From Ascoidea asiatica (lineage: Eukaryota; Ascomycota; Saccharomycetes; Ascoideales; Ascoideaceae), in assembly GCA_001600695.1 (NCBI GenBank), contig BCKQ01000002.1, forward strand, positions 1,623,340 to 1,687,339: 64,000 nucleotides of DNA, read 5' to 3'. Shown here piece after piece: positions 56,364 through 64,000 of the stretch (position 1 is the stretch's first letter; each line of letters begins with the position of its first letter). The notes below the pieces were generated by a model that was not told the origin of the DNA, did not search any database, and saw only the letters and a program-made list of their open reading frames with translations. Position numbers and translations under genes: made by a program.

Positions 56364-59300
56364 TTAAAATGAAAATGTAACACGATCTAATTCAGGTACA
56401 ACTAAAACAACTTGAGATTCATTTTTATAATCAATTTCCATAGTAAATGAATCATTCAAATGATTATTAATTGATTTAATATCAATTTTAGGCATTAATA
56501 ATTTCCCAACTTTTAATGGTATTAAAACAATCTCAATATCTTCATTAATAAATTCATATGTATTTTTTTTACCTTTATCAATACTAAATTGAAACATTTT
56601 TTTACCACTAATTAACCATGCATCTTGATTAGTTTGAATTTCAACTTGAAATTCTTCTAATTCTCTATCTTCATTAGGATCAATAAATAAAACTCTTTTT
56701 TTATTTTTTTTATTCATTTTACTATTACTTTCTTTCTCTTTTTCTTTCTCTTTTTTATTCTCTTTTTCTTCTCCTCTCCAATTTATTAATGTCTTTGTAC
56801 TTAATTTTACCAATATTGGTTGTCCAATAATATATTGAGGTTTAACATCAAAATTTATCTCAACTATATGAATTATTTCAATTAATGGAATTGGTACTGA
56901 AATTTCAAGTTTTCTGGTAATTCTTTTAAAAAATTTCTTTAATCTAACATCATTTTTTTTAATTTTTTTATTACTTTCAATTAAATTAGAATTATTAAAA
57001 GAAAATTCTTCTTTTTCTTTTAAAATTTTTTCAATTATTTTTCCATCAATAATATCATTAAAAAATAATCCAATTTTTTCATTAAAAAATTTTCTAATCT
57101 TAGGATTAATAAATAATAAAAAATTTTCAACTTTTTTATCAGAAATTGAAGAAATTTTAACTTCATTTAATAAACAATAATAATTTAAATCTATTTTTAA
57201 AATATCTTTAAAAAAATTCTTTAATATAAAAATATAAATTAAAATATTTTCAGAAATTTTTTCCTCTTTTAATAAATAAAAGTTTATAAATATTAGCCAT
57301 AAAATTTCAAATGCTTCTTCACTTAAATTTCTATATTCAACTGTTAAATTAACACTATCATTTTTTTTTATTATATATTTTGTTGAAGTTGGTTCAATTT
57401 TAAAAAAAAATGAAACTGGTTGATCACCAAATGCCACAAGTGGTTTAGGTTTTGAAGATGTTGATATATGAAAATTTTCATTTGAAGTAAGATTTGTAGA
57501 TAAAATTCTAACTGGTAATGTAGAATCAGATGTACCTACTGAAAATTTTGAAAATAATTTTGAAGATTTAAAAGTATCTTGAACTGAAACTGAAACTGAC
57601 AATCCTGTATCAATATCATCATAAGAAATTAAACTAAAACAATTCTCTTTACCATCAATATCAATAAAATATGTTATTTTAGTTTTTAGCTTAATTATAT
57701 TTTTATTTTCACCAGGATTTGGTATTACATCTTCAACTTTATATGGAACAACAATTCCAGCTATAGAATTCATATCTACATTTTCAAAATTAAAAGTGGT
57801 ATTACCGTTGGCCCCATGTTGACATTGTATTTTCATTTCTTTTATATCAGTAACCTCTTCAGATGAAAATGAATTCCATTGTTTATATCTGATAAGTTCT
57901 TTTGTTGGATCAATTTCATCTTCACCATTTTTAGAATTGACAGTACATTGCAAATTATCTTCAAATATTTCAAATCCATCTGTTCCAGACCAAAATTCTA
58001 AAAATCCCCTTTTTATACCCATTCTACCAACATTTACATTTACAAGAAACTTTTTTTGTAATAGTGTCAAATTTAGGGGATTTTTTAAATCAAGCAGTAA
58101 ATTTTTGAAAAAAGGAAATAATTGAATATCTTTACTAGATGTCTGGTTTTTGAGAACTTTCCCTGACTCACAATCATTATCAAATAACACATTATTGGAC
58201 TCCTCTATTGAAAATGTTTTTGTAAAAGTTATTTTTCCAATTTTAATAACTAAACTCTGAAGAGAAAAACTTCCAGATATTAAATCTTTACAATCAAGAA
58301 CAATTTCATTTAATTTTTTTTCTAATAGAAAAGAGTCTTCGTGCGATTTGGTATTCCAAGAGAAGGTGACAACTTCTTCAACATCAATTGAGTTTTTTAA
58401 TGTGAGTTTTATATCATCACAACTTAATGCTGAACTCTTTATACCAAACTCAAAAAGAATATTGCTTAAGATTAACTTTAAGTTGTAAGTGTTTGGAGAT
58501 AAACTAAAGAGGAATCTCGATACTTTGACAGGAAAAAGTTTCTCCAAGTCATACTCTATTGAAACTTTATCCTTCAAAATAACTATTTTTTTCATTGTGC
58601 TTTCAATCTCCTTCATATTTATTGAACTTTCAGAAATTTCTTTAAGCCTATTGTTAACTTCACTCAATATTTTAGTTTTATTTGTTTCTAGTGCTTCTTC
58701 ATCATTATCATCATCTAGGCTTATTTCTGAAAATGAGTCCATTGCATTAAATCCCTCAAATGAAGACAGTGAAAAAGAATTAAGCTTCATCGATGAATGA
58801 ACAACAGTTGAAAGTAAATCAAGATAACTAGTAAGTAGCATTGCTTTATTATCTTCAAGTGTTAGATATAAGACATTATAATCTCCACTTGAGGTATCAG
58901 TTGACAGTAAATTACTTTCTTCCTCAGCAATTATTTTTTCCAAACATTGAACGTATACGGTGAGTAAATAAAATCCAATAAAATTCCAGCCTTGTTCATT
59001 ATAGAAAGCAGGACAATTTTGTAAAACCAAAAGAGCATCCCTATAATTTCCATTCTGAAAATTAACTAATGCAACATCTATAGATAATATATCTACACTT
59101 CGAGGCTTGTCTGCAATGTTGAAATTGTTTATAGCCATCTCAGTTTCTTGGACAAAAGCTTCAGTGAAATTATCTACATTCGATAAATTCTCTTTTAAGG
59201 TCATATACTCTATCGGAATTTTCTCTTCTGGTCTTTCACCTATTTCCTTCAAAATATTAGATATATCCAACTTCATGAAGGGATCGCAAGAAAAAAAAAC

Positions 59301-60941
59301 AATTTCGTACTTATATATATTTCCTAAATTAACCAAAAAATATCTTTTGAATAACGTTAAATCACCTAAAATATCATTTACTCTTTTTTCCTGAATGAAA
59401 AACCTAACGGAATTTGCATCGAACTTTCCTTCAGTTAATCTATTTGGTTTTAAAAAAACTTCTTCTGTGAGTAAAATGTAATTGTCTAAAAGAGCAAAAC
59501 TCCATTCAAATACTTTGAAAATATTTTTCTTGAACGATTTGTTAGATAATAAAGTAAAATTTATATCCACAATAAAACTTTTCAATCTAGACAAAACTTC
59601 AAATAAATGAGACGCTATTGTTGAAGGAGAATACACACTGGAATCCAAATATGATAATATCAGTGAAAAGGTTAATATTGACTGATTCCAAAATAAGTAG
59701 GCTTTCAGCTCAAATACAGAAATAGTATTATGAAGAATTTTAAGACGAATTTCTTTAAATAAGTCAATGTAAGTGAATCCATCTTTATGCTTTTTATTCG
59801 AAGTTATGTTGGAATTGTCAATCACTGAAAAAATATTTAAAAAGCTATCTTTTAGATTATCAGAAGATTTTTTCAGATTATGATCAAAATACAATAAATT
59901 TTTAGAGATTAGTTTATCATCAAAACCTATATCATTAATGAAAGATCCAATAGCTTTAGAATTTTTTGAAATAAATTTGTCAAAATAAAAATTAAATATT
60001 TTTTCCAAATTATCATAATAAGCTAAAGAATCATCAAAGAAAGTCAAATGCTTGAATAAAATTCCCAAATTTTCATTCAACAATAAATAAAGCCCAAGAT
60101 TGACATTCGAAGTTAATGATTGAAAGTTTGGTAATATAGAAGTGGAATGAAAAGTTCTTTGAGAAAGAATCTTAGATTCAGTTGGTTCGACTTCCCCTTT
60201 TTGTTGGGATTCTGTATTTAATAAATCAGATATTACCGATTCATAAAATTTTATTCTATTTGAAAATGTACTCAAAATTCCATCCTTTAATTTCGATAAA
60301 AAGTTGTTCCAATTTGAATCGTAATCCATTTTACTTCCATATTCTGCTTTTATTTTTAAGACTCTTATTGTTTGATTATTGGATTGGCCATGAGTTGCAT
60401 TTAATGGTGACACATAATTGTTAAAGTCTAATCTTATTTTATCCAATAGTGTAGTTTTAAATCTTGTTTCCACATCGTCTTTAGCACCTTTAGGGACATA
60501 AAATATCAATAACCAATCTGTAGGAAGCTTTGCATTATCAATAGACTGTTTGAACCATTCCTTAATGAAAGGTCGTACTTTGTTTTTATACTCTTCAAGT
60601 CCCTCTGTACAAAAAAAAAACATAATTTTTAAATAGGGATCATTGACAGAATTTATAAGATCATTGAAAAGAATTGATTGTGATTGAGATCCAGGATCTA
60701 ACTCTAGGGAATTATTATTTGATCTGATTGCATTTGCGTTTATTGAATTGGGGATTTCTTCAATCATGTTAATTGGCAACACTGGTATAGATTTTAAAGG
60801 GGAATTTTCCAATCTCCAATGGAGATTGGTTAAAGGTAATTTAGACTCTAAATCTTCTTTAATATGTTTATATATATCAAATGGATCATAATAAGCTACT
60901 TTAACAAACGTCTCAGCATTTTCATTCTTTTCCGGGACCAT
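56364..60941 (-). CDS. TRS130: TRAPPII complex subunit Trs130 (TRAPPC10)
   Basis: A 1525-residue protein (yeast Trs130 is 1102). The N-terminus carries the family block VKVAYYDPFDIYKHIKEDLESKLPLTNLHWR, then KVRPFIKEWFKQSI..TDWLLIFYVPKGAKD and DKIRLDFN. A helical middle (about 290-680) follows, and a C-terminal beta-rich part with Ig-like strands runs to the end. A Lys/Glu run near 1400 and internal insertions account for extra length. Trs130 with Trs120 and Trs65 turns the TRAPP core into TRAPPII, the exchange factor for Ypt31/32 at the late Golgi. The reading frame is unbroken over 4.6 kb. Confidence 0.9.
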   Translation of the reverse strand: MVPEKNENAETFVKVAYYDPFDIYKHIKEDLESKLPLTNLHWRLENSPLKSIPVLPINMIEEIPNSINANAIRSNNNSLELDPGSQSQSILFNDLINSVNDPYLKIMFFFCTEGLEEYKNKVRPFIKEWFKQSIDNAKLPTDWLLIFYVPKGAKDDVETRFKTTLLDKIRLDFNNYVSPLNATHGQSNNQTIRVLKIKAEYGSKMDYDSNWNNFLSKLKDGILSTFSNRIKFYESVISDLLNTESQQKGEVEPTESKILSQRTFHSTSILPNFQSLTSNVNLGLYLLLNENLGILFKHLTFFDDSLAYYDNLEKIFNFYFDKFISKNSKAIGSFINDIGFDDKLISKNLLYFDHNLKKSSDNLKDSFLNIFSVIDNSNITSNKKHKDGFTYIDLFKEIRLKILHNTISVFELKAYLFWNQSILTFSLILSYLDSSVYSPSTIASHLFEVLSRLKSFIVDINFTLLSNKSFKKNIFKVFEWSFALLDNYILLTEEVFLKPNRLTEGKFDANSVRFFIQEKRVNDILGDLTLFKRYFLVNLGNIYKYEIVFFSCDPFMKLDISNILKEIGERPEEKIPIEYMTLKENLSNVDNFTEAFVQETEMAINNFNIADKPRSVDILSIDVALVNFQNGNYRDALLVLQNCPAFYNEQGWNFIGFYLLTVYVQCLEKIIAEEESNLLSTDTSSGDYNVLYLTLEDNKAMLLTSYLDLLSTVVHSSMKLNSFSLSSFEGFNAMDSFSEISLDDDNDEEALETNKTKILSEVNNRLKEISESSINMKEIESTMKKIVILKDKVSIEYDLEKLFPVKVSRFLFSLSPNTYNLKLILSNILFEFGIKSSALSCDDIKLTLKNSIDVEEVVTFSWNTKSHEDSFLLEKKLNEIVLDCKDLISGSFSLQSLVIKIGKITFTKTFSIEESNNVLFDNDCESGKVLKNQTSSKDIQLFPFFKNLLLDLKNPLNLTLLQKKFLVNVNVGRMGIKRGFLEFWSGTDGFEIFEDNLQCTVNSKNGEDEIDPTKELIRYKQWNSFSSEEVTDIKEMKIQCQHGANGNTTFNFENVDMNSIAGIVVPYKVEDVIPNPGENKNIIKLKTKITYFIDIDGKENCFSLISYDDIDTGLSVSVSVQDTFKSSKLFSKFSVGTSDSTLPVRILSTNLTSNENFHISTSSKPKPLVAFGDQPVSFFFKIEPTSTKYIIKKNDSVNLTVEYRNLSEEAFEILWLIFINFYLLKEEKISENILIYIFILKNFFKDILKIDLNYYCLLNEVKISSISDKKVENFLLFINPKIRKFFNEKIGLFFNDIIDGKIIEKILKEKEEFSFNNSNLIESNKKIKKNDVRLKKFFKRITRKLEISVPIPLIEIIHIVEINFDVKPQYIIGQPILVKLSTKTLINWRGEEKENKKEKEKEKESNSKMNKKNKKRVLFIDPNEDRELEEFQVEIQTNQDAWLISGKKMFQFSIDKGKKNTYEFINEDIEIVLIPLKVGKLLMPKIDIKSINNHLNDSFTMEIDYKNESQVVLVVPELDRVTFSF

Positions 60942-61430
60942 TTCTCAAATAGTTTTCATTAAAAGATCCAAATATGCAAATTTGGAACAAAGACATTTAC
61001 TTTTCAATGCTTTATTTATATTTTGTAGATACGAAATAACAAACTTGATGATTAAAACCTGATTTCTATCAATTTTCAAAAGTTCCTTTTTAGAAGTATC
61101 GATAACGTTAAACTGCCACATCATTGTTGTTTACCGCACAGTGAAAAATAATAATTTTGTCTTTTTCTTGAAAAATCAAAATATCTAAGGTTTAACTGAA
61201 TAATTTCAGGCACAATTTTTAAGGAAAATTTCAATTTAAAATCTTTTTCTGAAGATACAATAATCTGAAAAAGCTAAATAAACAGATAGATTATACTACT
61301 GTACAAAACATATATTTTTGAGAAAATTAGTAAAACAATTGCAAAGAGAAAGAAAGATAAAAAAATGATAAATTATATAGATTTTCGACATTGCATCGAC
61401 AAATATTACAATAAAGTATTGGAGATTGAT
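60942..61430. other. Spacer upstream of TRS130, downstream of the RRM-RGG gene
   Basis: 489 bp of AT-rich DNA expected to contain the TRS130 promoter and the 3' untranslated region of the RRM-RGG gene. No gene or repeat stands out. Confidence 0.5.
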
Positions 61431-63458
61431 TCAAACCTTTTCGTCTTGATGATTAGAATCGCCCTCTTCAAACTTATTAGCTTCTGGTCCAGATGAACCA
61501 TTTTGATTGAAAAATTCTTCACCATTATTATATTCACCGTTGAAATCCTGGCTTTGATTCTGTTGTTGTTGTTGCTGTTGTTGTTGATGATCATAATCAT
61601 AATCAAATCCTGATTGTTGTTCTTGTTGTTCTTGCTCTCCATTTCTAGGAGGGGCAGGACTTCTATCTCTAGTAAATTCAGAACTCTCTTCACCTCTTAC
61701 AGGAGAATGGTCTCTTTCACTATAATTCTGAGTATTTCTTCTATCTTGATAAGAACCACCTCTACCACCTCTTCCTCTGTAATTGAAATTTCCTCTGTTA
61801 TTATAATTTCCTCTCATTCCGTAACCCCCTCTTTGTTCATAACCACCTCTTGGTTCATATCCACCTCTGGATTCATAGCCACCTCTTGGTTCGTATCCTC
61901 CTCTTGGTTGATAACCACCTCTTGGTGCTCCATATTCAAATCCTCCTCTAGGAACAAAGTTATTGTAACCACCTCTTTGATAATAACCGCCTCTAGGCAT
62001 ATATCCACCTCTAGGCATGTATCCTCCCCTAGGCATGTATCCACCTCTAGGCATATATCCTCCCCTTGGATTAAATCCACCTCTGGGGTTGAAACCACCT
62101 CTAGGCATATATCCTCCTCTTGGTGCATAACCACCTCTGGGGTTGAAATAGCCACCTCTAGGAGCACCACCAAATGTACCTCTTGGTGGATGAGGAAGAG
62201 ATCTTGCCCATTGAACTCTTAAAACACCATCTGTGGCATTATTATGATAATCTGGGTCTGGATTTGGATTATTTGGATCATCATAACCATATTCACCAGG
62301 TTGAGGTTGATGTCTTTGTTCTTCAGGCAAAACAACAGGAGTTTCATTCAATCCTTTTAATGCTTTTTCCGCATCTTCAGGATTGACAAATTCTACAAAC
62401 GCATAAGGTGGACCATCTGGAGTTTTGGTTGGGGGAACAACCAATCTGATTAAATCTCCATATCTATATTTTATATGAGTAATGTTAATATTTGAAAATT
62501 TTGATTATAAAATTAAGGCGATTTTTGAATTTGAAAGGAAATTGAGAAATTGAATATACTATTGTTTGTTTGATTCTTTCTTTTGATGATGAGAAGAGGT
62601 GATTATGATGTTGGAGGTAGAGAAGGAAAAAGTAATTTAAATAAAGATTTGAAAATGATATTAAAAAATTATGGAAATGGATTTCAATTTGATTTAAGTT
62701 GAATTGGAAAAAATATGAGAAACATTTGAGTTATTTTCTTATTGATTTAAAGTGATTTTGATGATTCTTGAAATATTTATGCAATGTTATTGTTTTTGAA
62801 ATTATTTTTTTTTGAAAAAATGAAAGAAAAATTCAGTGATCATAAAACGGATTTTGAAAATCGATGAATCAATAAAGACTCGGAGAATAATAACAAAAAA
62901 CAAAGCACCAAAATAAATAACCAAATTAGTAAATCAATAATTCAAAAGTTCAATCTAAAAAAAAATGGTTGTCATCAAAGCAAGATAATCCCAAAGGGCA
63001 ATAATCAGAAGAATAATCCAAAAAGTCAAATCAATGAACAAAAAGGCAAAACAAAGAGAAGAGGAACAAGAACAAGGAGAGATTTTATCGCAATCAAAGG
63101 TTGCATTTTAAACCAGTATTCGCATCTAATAAAATACTTTCTGTTCAAAAAATTTTCAACAAAAGAAAGAAAAAAAAAACAATGGCAAATCTATTCAGCA
63201 ATTTCACCAAAAAAAAACCAAAAAAATCAAAACAAAAATCTGGTTCCATGAGAGCTTAAAACTTACCCTTCAAAAAAAGGTGCTAGGACACTAGAATCAA
63301 CAGCTTTTCCAAAGCCTTTTCAAAAATTGCAAAAAAAATGTTAGTACTTAGCGCTAGAAAGGTATAGACAGTGGTAAAATTGAAGAAACTTTAAAAGTAT
63401 CAAAGTATCTTAGATAAATGAGCTACTTACCAGTAACATAAAGAGTATTTTTAGACAT
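61431..63458 (-). CDS. RRM-RGG RNA-binding protein (SR-like), three exons
   Basis: Exons on the minus strand are 63458-63431 (28 nt), 63315-63267 (49 nt) and 62463-61431. Joined, they give a protein of about 369 residues. One RRM at the N-terminus starts MSKNTLYVTGFGKA (RNP2 = LYVTGF) with YGDLIRLVVPP and PYAFVEFV as RNP1. An Asp/Asn/Pro linker follows, then about 20 PRGGY-type repeats (about 130-260), a Gln run and an acidic tail. The MSKNTLYVTGF start resembles fungal SR-type splicing proteins such as S. pombe Srp1, but the tail is RGG rather than RS. RGG arginines are usual methylation sites in nuclear mRNA-binding proteins. Orthologue not fixed. Confidence 0.88.
62464..63266 (-). other. 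Intron 2 of the RRM-RGG gene (803 nt)
   Basis: The donor GTAAGT is at 63266-63261 and the acceptor TAG at 62466-62464. A TATTAAC branch-like heptamer lies near 62486-62480 on the minus strand. The ends are fixed by the RRM frame (GG|A codon for Gly). 803 nt is long for a yeast intron. No internal exon or snoRNA was identified. Confidence 0.85.
63316..63430 (-). other. Intron 1 of the RRM-RGG gene (115 nt)
   Basis: The donor GTAAGT is at 63430-63425 and the acceptor AAAAG ends at 63316. A perfect TACTAAC branch site lies about 25 nt before the acceptor, near 63347-63341 on the minus strand. Splicing gives a Gly codon (G|GC) within YVTGFG. Confidence 0.88.
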
Positions 63459-63830
63459 TTTTTGATAAAGATTTTGATTAAAAAGATAATAAAATTAATC
63501 TTAGTTCTTCTTGAGAAAGTTATTTATCATTACATTTAATTATTAAATAGTTAGCTGAATTTCAAATTATTTTTTTGGTTGATGAACCGGTAGGGTTTGG
63601 AAAATCTGAATTTTCGTGTCTATCATGTGACCATTTTTTAAAGTATCCATACTGGTAAAGTTAGTGTTTTCGAAACTTTATATGCAATATTACAGTAATA
63701 TTTAAAACTGTCGTTACTTTCAAGACGCTTCTGAAATAAAACTATTACAAACATCATTTTTTTATTAACAAGAGAAAGATTTGAATTTAATTTTTTAAGT
63801 ATCGTAATTGATTAATAACATATATCAGGA
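63459..63830. promoter_or_regulatory. Divergent promoter region at the right end
   Basis: 372 bp between the RRM-RGG start and the last partial gene. ATCATGTGACC at 63622-63632 is the reverse complement of the 11-mer found upstream of PHB2 (32505-32515) and contains a Cbf1-type RTCACATG. No other element recognised. Confidence 0.4.
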
Positions 63831-64000
63831 ATGGAACACGAATTAGATGATTTGATAATATGGATAAAAGAAGCAAAGAAAAGTGCAAGAGAACTACTTC
63901 AAGAAATACGGTTTAAGGAATCTCAGGAAACTGATGAAATAGATTTTGCAAGTTTTGTTCCTATCATTTCAGAACCTGTCATAGAAGAGCATGAAACAGA
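63831..64000 (+). CDS. Unidentified protein, N-terminal part
   Basis: The frame opens with ATG at 63831 and runs to the window edge (56 complete codons). It begins MEHELDDLIIWIKEAKKSARELL, an amphipathic helix rich in Glu and Lys, followed by a Glu/Asp-rich segment with IDFASFVPIISEP. I do not recognise the family. The divergent arrangement with the RRM-RGG gene and the unbroken frame support a real gene. Confidence 0.55.
   Translation, partial: MEHELDDLIIWIKEAKKSARELLQEIRFKESQETDEIDFASFVPIISEPVIEEHET

Noticed and set aside
60180-60195. GGTTCGACTTCC resembling a tRNA B box
   Set aside because: It lies inside the unbroken TRS130 reading frame and has no matching acceptor stem or A box.
62832-62976. 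TGATGA and CTGA words in the long intron suggesting a box C/D snoRNA
   Set aside because: Spacing of about 140 nt is too large, and no C'/D' boxes or terminal stem were seen.

Overview
The window is nuclear DNA from a budding yeast (Saccharomycotina). The evidence is compact AT-rich genes, few introns (5' splice sites GTATGT/GTAAGT, TACTAAC-like branch sites), long Asn tracts encoded by AAT runs, and orthologues of typical yeast genes (RAP1, WHI2, RMD9, MED14, TRS130, ERV14, LYS1). A mitochondrial stomatin-like protein and a complete RNase H2B gene are present. I cannot place the species. CTG codons are so scarce at conserved positions that a CUG-Leu genome cannot be told from a CUG-Ser or CUG-Ala one; CTG is read as Leu by default.

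Layout. 1-1.1 kb: the end of a mitochondrial ribosomal protein uL3m gene and a SNA4-like gene. 1.2-5.7 kb: a dead Ty3/gypsy retrotransposon on the minus strand. 8.4-14.9 kb: RMD9-like, a YGL108C-like lipidated protein, RRP45, a mitochondrial stomatin-like protein and RNH202. 14.9-25.7 kb: a gene-poor stretch with a TALE homeobox gene, a fungal globin and WHI2, separated by 1-4 kb spacers that hold two probable decayed coding segments. 26.3-33.6 kb: YAE1, a 1304-residue AWS-SET methyltransferase, SDH4 and PHB2. 33.9-45.7 kb: an SPT23/MGA2 membrane-tethered transcription factor, intron-containing ERV14, MED14 and a RidA-family protein. 46.5-50.4 kb: LYS1 and a C2H2 transcription factor. 52.8-61 kb: RAP1, HEM4 and TRS130. 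61.4-63.5 kb: a three-exon RRM-RGG gene. At the right edge is the start of an unidentified gene.

Functional threads. Several products act in mitochondria (uL3m, RMD9-like, SLP2, SDH4, PHB2), two of them SPFH-family scaffold proteins. LYS1 and the divergent RidA-family gene both end in peroxisomal-type tripeptides (HKL and SKL) and share a promoter region with a Gcn4-type TGAGTCA site, which suggests a peroxisomal lysine-synthesis link. Other points worth attention are a perfect 27-bp inverted repeat between convergent genes, the triplicated branch-site motif and unusual AAG acceptor of the ERV14 intron, a 49-nt internal exon next to an 803-nt intron in the RRM-RGG gene, and a NSD/ASH1-like SET protein with a Tyr/Asn-rich tail.

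No tRNA, rRNA, CRISPR array or complete transposable element was found. Gene names rest on recalled similarity of motifs and lengths, not on searches.
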